Source: JANMDR01 sp043760555
Lineage (GTDB): Bacteria; Pseudomonadota; Gammaproteobacteria; Burkholderiales; Usitatibacteraceae
Direction: 5' to 3'
Length of the DNA: 7,572 nt
Assembly: GCA_043760555.1 (NCBI GenBank)
Contig: JAYUOW010000324.1
Span: 1 to 7,572, forward strand
Positions 1-5,304 of the stretch are shown in pieces. The translations under genes and the position numbers were made by a program. The stretch's first letter is position 1. Each line of letters begins with the position of its first letter. Below the pieces are notes generated by a model. That model was given only the letters and a program-made list of their open reading frames with translations, was not told the origin of the DNA and searched no databases.

Positions 1-1143
1 TTGCTGGCAGAATTTGGGGCGGAGGTGATAAAAATCGAGCCGCCTGCAAACGATAAAAATGCAGGTGGTGATCCGCTGCGCAATTGGCGGCAGTTGCATG
101 AAGTTGACGGGGAAACCACCAGCCTGTGGTGGAGCGTGCAGGCGCGGAATAAAAAATCGGTCACCTTAAACATGCGTGATGCTGAAGGCCAAAAAATCGC
201 ACAGCAGTTGGCGGCGCAGGCGGATATCCTCGTGGAAAACTTTCGCCCTGGCATGTTGGAACAATGGGGTATGGGCTATGACGCCTTATCTGCTATTAAC
301 CCGAAATTAATCATGGTGCGCTTGTCCGGCTTTGGCCAAACAGGGCCGTATAAGGACCGTTCTGGTTTTGGTGCCATTGGTGAATCGATGGGTGGTATGC
401 GTTACATCACCGGTTACGCTGACCGCGCTCCGGTGCGGGTCGGCATCAGTATTGGCGATTCGCTGGCGGCGATGTATGGCGTGATGGGGGCTCTCATTGC
501 CCTGCATCATCGGCACACGAGTGGGCGCGGGCAGGTGGTGGATGTGGCGTTGTATGAGGCGGTATTTTCGATGATGGAATCGATGCTGCCGGAGTTCGGC
601 ATGACGGGCACGGTGCGTGAGCGCACGGGTGCGTCCTTGCCGGGCATTGTGCCGTCCAACACTTACCCGTGTGGCGATGGGCAATATGTGGTGATCGGTG
701 CAAATGCTGATGCAATTTTTAAGCGTTTGATGGTGGCGATTGGGCGCGATGATTTAGCCAATGATGCTGCGCTCATGCATAACGCCGGTAGAGTCGCGCA
801 AACACAAATGTTGGATGATGTGATCGGCGCGTGGACTAAATCGGTCACGCTCGATGCTGCGTTGACGGCGCTTGAAGCCGCCGATGTACCGTGCGCACGA
901 ATTTATTCCATTGAAGATATAGCCAACGATATGCAGTACAAAGCGCGACACATGATTGAGTCGCACAGGCTGCGCAATAATGAGGAAATTTTGTTGCCCG
1001 GTATTGTGCCCAAGCTATCGGCCACGCCCGGCGGCACCAAGTGGTTGGGGCCGCGTTTGGGTGAACATACAGATGCGGTGTTGACAGAACTTGGCTTTGC
1101 CGCAGACGCGATTGCGGGGCTGCGCGCACGCCGGGTAATTTGA
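1..1143 (+). CDS. Family III (CaiB/BaiF) CoA-transferase, 5' end cut by window edge
   Basis: Family III CoA-transferases move CoA from a donor such as succinyl-CoA to a carboxylic acid through an aspartyl-CoA intermediate; they are cytoplasmic dimers with interlocked chains. The first visible residues (MLAEFGAEVIKIE) match the segment that normally lies about 20-25 residues into the family, so the TTG at base 1 is almost certainly an internal leucine codon and the true start lies upstream. Numbering from base 1: RNKKSVTLN at 49-57, the ENFRPG motif at 79-84, LSGFGQTGP at 108-116, and the likely catalytic aspartate D153 in GISIGDS. The 380 residues seen plus the missing start fit the usual length of about 400. 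It ends 54 bases before a lyase gene, suggesting that it prepares that enzyme's CoA-ester substrate (inference). Human SUGCT, in the same family, handles glutarate and 3-hydroxy-3-methylglutarate, so dicarboxylates are plausible substrates. The family is certain; the substrate is not. Confidence 0.93.
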   Translation: MLAEFGAEVIKIEPPANDKNAGGDPLRNWRQLHEVDGETTSLWWSVQARNKKSVTLNMRDAEGQKIAQQLAAQADILVENFRPGMLEQWGMGYDALSAINPKLIMVRLSGFGQTGPYKDRSGFGAIGESMGGMRYITGYADRAPVRVGISIGDSLAAMYGVMGALIALHHRHTSGRGQVVDVALYEAVFSMMESMLPEFGMTGTVRERTGASLPGIVPSNTYPCGDGQYVVIGANADAIFKRLMVAIGRDDLANDAALMHNAGRVAQTQMLDDVIGAWTKSVTLDAALTALEAADVPCARIYSIEDIANDMQYKARHMIESHRLRNNEEILLPGIVPKLSATPGGTKWLGPRLGEHTDAVLTELGFAADAIAGLRARRVI

Positions 1144-1197
1144 AGTGTAGGCTGCCGATGTTAAACTTCTGTCTAAGTTGAAATTACGAGGTTCTGC

Positions 1198-2136
1198 ATG
1201 AAGATTAGAATTAATGACGTGGCGTTGCGCGATGGCTTTCAAATTGAAAAAAACATCATCGCCACTGAGACTAAAATTGCACTCATCAATGCACTATCCA
1301 AAACCGGCTTAACGCGGTTGGAAGTGGCGTCGTTTGTGCATCCAAAATTTGTGCCAAACATGGCAGATGCAGTGGAAGTGCTGCGCAATATTGATCGGGT
1401 TGAGGGCGTGATTTATACCGCCTTAGTGCCCAACGCCAAAGGCATGGAACGCGTGGTGTCAACGCATGAGGGCGGCACGGTAATCGAAGAAATTAATGTG
1501 TTTATGTCGGCTTCCGAAACACACAATTTAGCCAACGTAAATCGCACGACTGAGCAATCGCTAGAAGATTTTGCAGTGATAGCCGGTATGGCTGAGCTTT
1601 CCAATATACGTATTAACGGCACGATTTCAACAGCATTCGGTTGCCCATTTGAAGGCCGCGTTGAGCAGGCACGCGTGCTTGATTTTATCGGCCAATATTT
1701 AGCGTTGGGTTTTGACAGTATTACCTTTGGCGACACCACCGGCATGGCTAATCCTACGCAGGTAAGTGCTATGTGTAAGGCAGCCATCAGCGCGTATCCT
1801 GGCACCGATTTCACCCTGCACTTCCATAACACACGTGGTATGGGGTTGGCCAATGTGGTGGCGGGTTTGGGTGCGGGAGTGACGAGTTTTGATGGCTCGT
1901 TAGCTGGGCTAGGCGGTTGCCCATTTGCGCCCGGTGCCACGGGCAATATTTGTACCGAAGACATGGTAAATATGTTGCACGATATGGGCATTGAAACCGG
2001 TGTTGATTTAGACAAGCTGCTGGCGTGTGCAGTCAAAATTCCGGTCATCGTCGCGCACGATGTGCCGGGGCAGGTGATGCGTGCAGGCAAGACCATGCAC
2101 CTGCATCCCGTGCCCGAAAAACTCTATGTGCAATAA
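1198..2136 (+). CDS. Hydroxymethylglutaryl-CoA lyase-like protein
   Basis: A member of the HMGL-like (DRE-TIM) aldolase family. HMG-CoA lyase itself cleaves 3-hydroxy-3-methylglutaryl-CoA to acetyl-CoA and acetoacetate using a divalent metal. The 312 residues span the whole TIM barrel. Visible motifs are R11-D12 in ALRDGFQ (catalytic arginine and metal aspartate), E42 in LEVASF, FGDTTG at 177-182, metal histidines H208 and H210 in LHFHNTRG, and the signature loop GGCPFAPGATGN at 239-250 with catalytic C241 and N250. After H210 there is Asn-Thr-Arg-Gly where the human enzyme has Asp-Thr-Tyr-Gly, so the exact substrate may differ; citramalyl-CoA-type substrates are an alternative. The ATG has a GAGG ribosome site at 1188-1191, six bases away. 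It lies 54 bases after the CoA-transferase and 18 before the next gene, so one operon is likely. No other leucine-degradation gene is visible. The family is secure; the HMG-CoA assignment is moderate. Confidence 0.9.
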   Translation: MKIRINDVALRDGFQIEKNIIATETKIALINALSKTGLTRLEVASFVHPKFVPNMADAVEVLRNIDRVEGVIYTALVPNAKGMERVVSTHEGGTVIEEINVFMSASETHNLANVNRTTEQSLEDFAVIAGMAELSNIRINGTISTAFGCPFEGRVEQARVLDFIGQYLALGFDSITFGDTTGMANPTQVSAMCKAAISAYPGTDFTLHFHNTRGMGLANVVAGLGAGVTSFDGSLAGLGGCPFAPGATGNICTEDMVNMLHDMGIETGVDLDKLLACAVKIPVIVAHDVPGQVMRAGKTMHLHPVPEKLYVQ

Positions 2137-2144
2137 AACTAATC

Positions 2145-2149
2145 AAGGA
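2145..2149 (+). promoter_or_regulatory. Ribosome binding site deciding the GTG start at 2155
   Basis: AAGGA lies five bases before GTG 2155. This start gives a complete signal peptide with a basic beginning (MNKNR). The next candidate, ATG at 2173, would remove the basic residues and has no Shine-Dalgarno sequence at a useful distance. Confidence 0.7.
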
Positions 2150-2154
2150 ATATC

Positions 2155-2865
2155 GTGAATAAAAATCGACTCATGGCGTTGGCAATATCAGCGTTTATTT
2201 CTCTACCCGCAGCGGCCAGCGGCTTGGATGACGTAAAAAAATTATCGCAAGAAGCATTCGTGCAACTGGCGAAAGACTTAGCAGCCGTTACCGCAATTCG
2301 CGCTTTGTCCCCTGCGGTATCGTTAAATTTATTGGGCGTGGATGTGAGCGCTGAATTAGGCGTGGCAAACGTGGCGTCGGGCGATGTGTGGAAGAGCGCG
2401 GGCGGCGGGTCTACGGCAGTAATTATTCCACGCGTGAATATTTATAAAGCCTTTAGCGGCGGGTCAGATATTGGCTTGAGCTTGGGTGCGGCGGGCTCAT
2501 CTGGCTTGACCACGTTGGGCGTCGTAGGCCGCTACCAAGTGTTAGCGCCAGCAACGATAAGCCCCGGCGTTTACGTGCGTTTTAGCGGCAATCGCGATAT
2601 TGGTTCCAGCACCGTGGATGTGCGCAGCCTTGGGCTGGATTTAGTGGTGGCAAAGCCCATCGGGTTTATCACGCCCTACATCGGCGCTGGCGGGACGCGC
2701 ACGGACACCAAGCCTTTGGGTAGTAATTTGAGCGCGGTGAGCACCAGCAGCGGCAGGCTATTTGCGGGGTTTGATACTCATTTGCCGTTTGCAACGCTGT
2801 CGGCTGAGGCTGAAAAAATTGGCAGCGTGACGACGGTATCAACCAAGCTTGGATTTAAGTTTTAG
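2155..2865 (+). CDS. Exported protein of unknown function, probable outer-membrane beta-barrel
   Basis: I do not recognise the family. The 236-residue product starts at GTG. It opens with a typical Sec signal peptide: Lys/Arg at 3-5, a hydrophobic stretch at about 6-17, and Pro-Ala-Ala-Ala-Ser-Gly at 18-23, with cleavage probably after A21. Residues 24-50 look helical and charged. From about 55 on the chain is rich in Gly, Ser, Thr and Val, with alternating hydrophobic and polar residues in blocks separated by short turns, as expected for a small barrel of perhaps eight strands. It ends KLGFKF; a final aromatic residue is the usual recognition mark for outer-membrane barrel assembly. There are no cysteines and no lipobox. 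It starts 18 bases after the lyase gene, so it is probably co-transcribed with the CoA-transferase and lyase. A role in substrate uptake would fit but is a guess. The reading frame is confident; the barrel prediction is moderate. Confidence 0.75.
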   Translation: MNKNRLMALAISAFISLPAAASGLDDVKKLSQEAFVQLAKDLAAVTAIRALSPAVSLNLLGVDVSAELGVANVASGDVWKSAGGGSTAVIIPRVNIYKAFSGGSDIGLSLGAAGSSGLTTLGVVGRYQVLAPATISPGVYVRFSGNRDIGSSTVDVRSLGLDLVVAKPIGFITPYIGAGGTRTDTKPLGSNLSAVSTSSGRLFAGFDTHLPFATLSAEAEKIGSVTTVSTKLGFKF

Positions 2866-2890
2866 CAAGACGCCGTTTTAGCTTTAGAAT
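2862..2890 (+). promoter_or_regulatory. Possible sigma-70 promoter for the phosphatase-like gene
   Basis: TTAGCA (2862-2867, four of six matches to TTGACA) is followed after 17 bases by TAGAAT (2885-2890, five of six matches to TATAAT). Transcription would start near 2897, about 27 bases before the ATG at 2924. The -35 overlaps the stop codon of the preceding gene. Matches this good occur by chance in A+T-rich gaps, so this is tentative. Confidence 0.35.
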
Positions 2891-2908
2891 ACGAGTGAAC
2901 AATACTGT

Positions 2909-2924
2909 TAATTTTCGAAAATTA
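2909..2924. promoter_or_regulatory. 16-bp perfect palindrome abutting the start codon
   Basis: TAATTTTCGAAAATTA is a perfect inverted repeat with no spacer. Its last base is the A of the ATG at 2924. It fills the place where a Shine-Dalgarno sequence would lie, and none is visible. It could be an operator for a dimeric regulator just downstream of the putative transcription start, or a chance A+T-rich dyad. With no loop spacing it is a poor RNA hairpin, so a DNA site is the likelier reading if it is functional. Confidence 0.4.
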
Positions 2925-3517
2925 TGAGCTATCACGCGAACCAATCGTTTTCCTTATTTTTTGTGCGCCACGGCGTAACCGACGTGAATTTTCGCGGCCT
3001 GCGTTGCGGTGGTGATTTAGATATTCCGCTCACCGATATTGGTTGCGATCAGGCGTATTTGCTGGCTAAGCAAATAAAAATGATGGATTTAGATATTGGC
3101 TTAATTGTATGTAGTTCGCTCATCCGCGTGCAGCAAACAGCGCTCATTATTAACGGCGTGCTCGGTAATTTGCAAACCATGACCGACCCTAGCTTTAACG
3201 AGCGGTTGCTTGGTGAATGGAATATGAAATCGATTGCTGATACCGAGCATGATTTAGCCAGCGGCGTGCCTCCACCTGGCGGCGAATCAGATGAGCAGTT
3301 TCAAGCGCGCGTGGAAGTGGGCGTGGAGCGCATTAACGCACTGCTGCCGCGTCGCCCGCTGGTGGTAAGCAGCAAGGGCGTGGGACGTATTTTGAATACC
3401 ATTTTAGGCGGCGCTGGGCGCTTGGCGGTGGGTAACGGCGAGATTGTTGAATTTGCGGTACGCCGCGATCCGCTGGATAAATTATTTTTGGATGTGCGGA
3501 GACCGCATCAGGTATAA
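2924..3517 (+). CDS. Histidine phosphatase (phosphoglycerate-mutase-like) family protein with altered active site
   Basis: The 197 residues match the histidine phosphatase superfamily, whose members transfer or hydrolyse phosphate through a phospho-histidine. Visible are VRHG at 14-17 with nucleophile H16, PLTDIG at 35-40, the CSSLIRVQQTA block at 63-73 with R68, a probable acid-base E93 in NERLLGEW, and PPPGGES at 116-122. The segment corresponding to the usual V-S-H-G-G-V-I-R reads V-S-S-K-G-V-G-R (148-155), so the second catalytic histidine is replaced by S150. The preceding blocks and the length are intact and there is no sign of a frameshift, so the change appears real. The protein may have lost or altered activity, or may use a neighbouring residue. 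Related enzymes include cobalamin phosphatase CobC, fructose-2,6-bisphosphatases and broad phosphatases; none can be chosen here. The ATG has no clear ribosome site, but the RHG motif at residue 15 is where this family usually has it, which supports the start. Confidence 0.85.
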   Translation: MSYHANQSFSLFFVRHGVTDVNFRGLRCGGDLDIPLTDIGCDQAYLLAKQIKMMDLDIGLIVCSSLIRVQQTALIINGVLGNLQTMTDPSFNERLLGEWNMKSIADTEHDLASGVPPPGGESDEQFQARVEVGVERINALLPRRPLVVSSKGVGRILNTILGGAGRLAVGNGEIVEFAVRRDPLDKLFLDVRRPHQV

Positions 3518-3527
3518 ATCCATCGCT

Positions 3528-3533
3528 TATAAT
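3528..3533 (+). promoter_or_regulatory. Probable -10 box of the grxD promoter
   Basis: An exact TATAAT lies 29 bases before the grxD start, placing transcription initiation near 3540. No good -35 match is present 16-18 bases upstream, so the promoter may be weak or activator-dependent. It lies just past the stop codon of the phosphatase-like gene. Confidence 0.5.
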
Positions 3534-3562
3534 GGCGGTCGGTAATTTTTTAGAAAGCAATT

Positions 3563-3874
3563 ATGACTACGCAAGACAAAATTCAGCAGCAAGTATCGAG
3601 CAACCCTGTGGTGCTCTACATGAAAGGCACGGTACAGTTCCCGCAATGCGGATTCTCCTCATCGGCCGCGCAAATGCTCAAAGCGTGCGGTATCGATAAA
3701 CCGTTCACGGTTGATGTATTGCAAGATGCAGAAATCCGCCAAGGCATTAAAGATTACGCAAATTGGCCTACCATTCCGCAGCTATATGTAAATGGCGAAT
3801 TTATCGGTGGCGCTGATATCATGCGCGAGATGTATCAATCGGGCGAGCTACAAACCTTATTGGGCGCAAAATAA
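3563..3874 (+). CDS. grxD: Monothiol glutaredoxin, Grx4/GrxD family
   Basis: A CGFS-type monothiol glutaredoxin, which in the family binds a [2Fe-2S] cluster between two monomers with glutathione and passes it to target proteins or to BolA partners in the cytoplasm. The 103-residue chain is a single complete domain. It shows K21, the active site CGFS at 29-32 with C29 as the cluster and glutathione cysteine, the family phrase QFPQCGFS, WPTIP at 68-72 with the cis-proline P72, and the glutathione-binding GGAD at 82-85. Val24 replaces the proline that commonly precedes QFPQ, a mild change. A weak ribosome site AGAAAG (3552-3557) lies five bases before the ATG. It is preceded by its own TATAAT and followed by a strong terminator, so it is probably a single-gene unit. 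The assignment is secure. Confidence 0.96.
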   Translation: MTTQDKIQQQVSSNPVVLYMKGTVQFPQCGFSSSAAQMLKACGIDKPFTVDVLQDAEIRQGIKDYANWPTIPQLYVNGEFIGGADIMREMYQSGELQTLLGAK

Positions 3875-4053
3875 CGCGCCAAGTGTAGGTGTGTGATTAG
3901 CTGAACTACCTACGCGTAAATGTGAGTAGTTACCCCCTTGAAAACGCCCTATTTTAGGGCGTTTTCAGCTTGTAGTTCAGGATATTTACGGCTATTTTCA
4001 GCGCTAAATCTACACGCCTGACAAAAATCCTGTAAGCCGCATTCACCATTTTG
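3875..4053. other. Intergenic region between grxD and the str promoter
   Basis: No reading frame with a credible start or composition was found here. Apart from the terminator, the region holds several inverted repeats that could form competing structures. GTAGGT (3885-3890) can pair with ACCTAC (3908-3913). AACTAC (3904-3909) can pair with GTAGTT (3926-3931). CTGAACTAC (3901-3909) can pair with GTAGTTCAG (3972-3980), which would enclose the terminator hairpin. Bases 3981-4053 show nothing recognisable. Confidence 0.4.
3939..3967. terminator. Intrinsic terminator after grxD, likely bidirectional
   Basis: A perfect 13-bp stem (3939-3951 with 3955-3967) has a TTT loop. The core is CGCCCTA/TAGGGCG, flanked by AAAA on the left and TTTT on the right, so it reads as a terminator on both strands. 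It separates grxD from the str operon. Confidence 0.85.
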
Positions 4054-4083
4054 TTGACACCCTAGGCTATTTCATACTATAGT
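4054..4083 (+). promoter_or_regulatory. Sigma-70 promoter of the str operon
   Basis: A consensus -35 TTGACA (4054-4059) is separated by 18 bases from TATAGT (4078-4083, five of six). An alternative -10, TACTAT at 4075-4080, has a poor 15-base spacer. Initiation is expected near 4090, giving a leader of about 150 bases before rpsL. This is the best promoter in the window, as expected for a highly expressed ribosomal operon. Confidence 0.8.
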
Positions 4084-4087
4084 CGTG

Positions 4088-4119
4088 GGCTGTGCAAAAG
4101 TGTAGTTACAACTTCAGCC
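4088..4119 (+). promoter_or_regulatory. Possible stem-loop at the 5' end of the str leader RNA
   Basis: GGCTG (4088-4092) pairs with CAGCC (4115-4119). Inside it, AAG (4098-4100) with CTT (4112-4114) and TGT (4101-4103) with ACA (4108-4110) extend the fold with small bulges. It would lie at the very 5' end of the transcript and might affect stability. It is imperfect, and its function is unknown. Confidence 0.3.
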
Positions 4120-4171
4120 GCTTAAAACTAAGCCAAGAAGTTATTTTGCAGTCCAAACCTGTAGACGAACC

Positions 4172-4195
4172 TGAAATCAATCATTTCTGATTTCA
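4172..4195 (+). promoter_or_regulatory. Hairpin in the rpsL leader
   Basis: TGAAATCA (4172-4179) and TGATTTCA (4188-4195) form a perfect 8-bp stem with an 8-base loop, ending 44 bases before the rpsL start. It is not followed by a T-run, so it is unlikely to be a terminator. A role in leader stability or regulation is possible but unproven. Confidence 0.4.
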
Positions 4196-4239
4196 AGCAG
4201 GAAACAATTCGAGCCATTGAGAATCTTAAGCGAGCGACT

Positions 4240-4629
4240 ATGCCAACCATTAACCAACTTTTGCGTAAACCACGCACACAAGTTAAAGCCAAGAGCAAAG
4301 TGCCGGCAATGCAAAATTGCCCTCAAAAACGCGGTGTATGCACCCGTGTTTATACAACTACACCAAAGAAGCCGAACTCCGCGCTTCGTAAAGTGTGCAA
4401 GGTTCGTCTCACCAATGGCTTTGAAGTAATTAGCTACATCGGTGGCGAAGGCCATAATCTCCAAGAACACTCAGTTGTACTCATTCGCGGCGGTCGCGTA
4501 AAAGACTTGCCGGGCGTGCGTTATCACACCGTGCGTGGCTCGCTTGATACTGCTGGTGTTAAAGACCGGAAGCAATCGCGTTCCAAGTACGGCGCGAAAA
4601 AAGCTAAAGCTGGTGCCGCTGCAAAATAA
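4240..4629 (+). CDS. rpsL: 30S ribosomal protein S12
   Basis: S12 sits at the decoding centre of the small subunit and helps to control translational accuracy. The 129 residues align without gaps to the E. coli protein through SKYG, then carry a short Lys/Ala-rich tail a few residues longer. Seen directly are CPQKRGVCTRVYTTTPKKPN (27-46), with K43 intact, and GGRVKDLPGVRYH, with the second lysine (K88) intact. K43 and K88 are the classic positions of streptomycin-resistance substitutions, so this allele looks wild type. The aspartate after K88 is the site that RimO methylthiolates in other bacteria. The ribosome site is weak (AAGCGAG, 4228-4234), but the MPTINQLLRKPR start is exactly the family start. 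It is the first gene of the str operon, 102 bases before rpsG. Confidence 0.99.
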   Translation: MPTINQLLRKPRTQVKAKSKVPAMQNCPQKRGVCTRVYTTTPKKPNSALRKVCKVRLTNGFEVISYIGGEGHNLQEHSVVLIRGGRVKDLPGVRYHTVRGSLDTAGVKDRKQSRSKYGAKKAKAGAAAK

Positions 4630-4678
4630 GTCGCTAACACTTAGCCACTTGCAAGTATCCAATTTAGTTCTTCCCGGC

Positions 4679-4703
4679 GCTGCAACGTAATCCACGTTGC
4701 AGC
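4679..4703 (+). promoter_or_regulatory. rpsL-rpsG intercistronic hairpin, candidate S7 feedback or processing site
   Basis: GCTGCAACGT (4679-4688) and ACGTTGCAGC (4694-4703) form a perfect 10-bp stem with a 5-base loop. It lies 28 bases before the rpsG start and has no T-run after it, so it is not a terminator. In E. coli, S7 represses its operon by binding the rpsL-rpsG intercistronic RNA; this hairpin occupies the same place. I cannot show S7 binding from sequence, and the fold was not compared base by base with the E. coli site. Confidence 0.55.
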
Positions 4704-4731
4704 CAAACATTTCAGTTAAAAGGAAATCACC

Positions 4732-5202
4732 ATGCCTCGTCGTAGAGAAGTCCCCAAGCGTGATGTGCTACCTGATCCAAAATTCAAAAGCACAGATCTA
4801 GCCAAATTCGTTAACGTGTTAATGCAGTCCGGTAAAAAATCGGTTGCTGAAAACATTATTTATCGCGCCCTAGATCAAATCCAGAAAAAATCTGGCAAAG
4901 ATCCTATCGAAGTATTTAATCTCGCCATCAATGCTGTAAAGCCAATGGTAGAAGTTAAGTCACGTCGCGTTGGTGGAGCAAACTACCAAGTGCCAGTTGA
5001 AGTGCGCCCTGTGCGTCGCATGGCATTGTCGATGCGCTGGCTTCGTGAAGCAGCGCGTAAACGTGGTGAAAAATCCATGGGTATGCGTTTAGCAGGTGAG
5101 TTGTTGGATGCGTCCGAAGGTCGCGGCTCAGCAATCAAAAAACGTGAAGAAGTACACCGCATGGCTGAAGCAAATAAAGCCTTCGCGCACTTCCGCTTCT
5201 AG
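4732..5202 (+). CDS. rpsG: 30S ribosomal protein S7
   Basis: S7 binds the 3' major domain of 16S rRNA, starts assembly of the subunit head and lies near the E site. The 156 residues equal the usual bacterial length. Clear family blocks are MPRRREVPKRDVLPDP (1-16), VNVLMQSGKKSVAE, the hairpin arm GGANYQVPVEVRP, MRWLREAARKRGEKSM, and the end HRMAEANKAFAHFRF. A good ribosome site AAAAGGA (4718-4724) lies seven bases before the ATG. It sits between rpsL and fusA in the standard str order. In E. coli, S7 is also the autogenous repressor of this operon. Confidence 0.99.
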   Translation: MPRRREVPKRDVLPDPKFKSTDLAKFVNVLMQSGKKSVAENIIYRALDQIQKKSGKDPIEVFNLAINAVKPMVEVKSRRVGGANYQVPVEVRPVRRMALSMRWLREAARKRGEKSMGMRLAGELLDASEGRGSAIKKREEVHRMAEANKAFAHFRF

Positions 5203-5210
5203 CATTCTAT

Positions 5211-5229
5211 TGGTGGTTTTTAACCACCA
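5211..5229 (+). promoter_or_regulatory. First hairpin in the rpsG-fusA gap
   Basis: TGGTGGTT (5211-5218) pairs perfectly with AACCACCA (5222-5229) around a TTT loop, starting only eight bases after the rpsG stop codon. No T-run follows. It may protect the upstream message end or act together with the next hairpin. Confidence 0.45.
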
Positions 5230-5241
5230 CGTACTAGTGTG

Positions 5242-5272
5242 AGGCATCGCCAAAAGTGATGCCTTGCTTTTT
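5242..5272 (+). terminator. Terminator-like hairpin between rpsG and fusA (possible attenuator)
   Basis: AGGCATCGC (5242-5250) pairs with GTGATGCCT (5256-5264), including one G-U pair, around a CAAAA loop. It is followed by TGC and then five T residues (5268-5272). This has the form of a Rho-independent terminator, though the T-run is short and offset. Because fusA follows 32 bases later in the same operon, it probably terminates only part of the transcripts. No convincing separate fusA promoter is visible after it. Confidence 0.55.
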
Positions 5273-5292
5273 AAATAATTATGTAAGTAGAT

Positions 5293-5297
5293 AAGGT
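5293..5297 (+). promoter_or_regulatory. Ribosome binding site of fusA deciding a GTG start
   Basis: AAGGT lies seven bases before GTG 5305. The resulting protein begins MARETPISRYRNIGI, the expected EF-G start, so GTG is the real initiation codon. Confidence 0.75.
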
Positions 5298-5304
5298 AAT
5301 CATC

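Noticed and set aside
1..3. TTG at base 1 as the start of the CoA-transferase
   Set aside because: The reading frame is open to the window edge, and the first residues match an internal segment of the family, so the gene begins upstream.
1413..2096. Long open frame of 227 codons on the minus strand
   Set aside because: It lies wholly opposite the HMG-CoA-lyase-like gene, whose conserved motifs prove the plus frame. Its product has no recognisable motifs, so it is a shadow frame.
2859..2882. Direct repeat GTTTTAGC (2859-2866 and 2875-2882)
   Set aside because: Only two 8-base copies, one spanning a stop codon, in A+T-rich sequence. No mobile-element or regulator pattern fits, and chance is a sufficient explanation.
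4217..4429. Plus-strand frame of 70 codons beginning at TTG before rpsL, with AGGA upstream at 4199-4202
   Set aside because: It overlaps rpsL in another frame, the AGGA is too far (14 bases) from the TTG, and the product mirrors the Lys/Arg-rich S12 codons. It is unlikely to be a leader peptide.
4240..4629. Streptomycin-resistant S12 allele
   Set aside because: The lysines at positions 43 and 88, the classic resistance sites, are both present, so the allele appears wild type.
5264..5304. Separate promoter for fusA after the intercistronic terminator-like hairpin
   Set aside because: TTGCTT at 5264 could serve as a -35, but no reasonable -10 lies 16-18 bases downstream; the region offers only weak A+T-rich matches.
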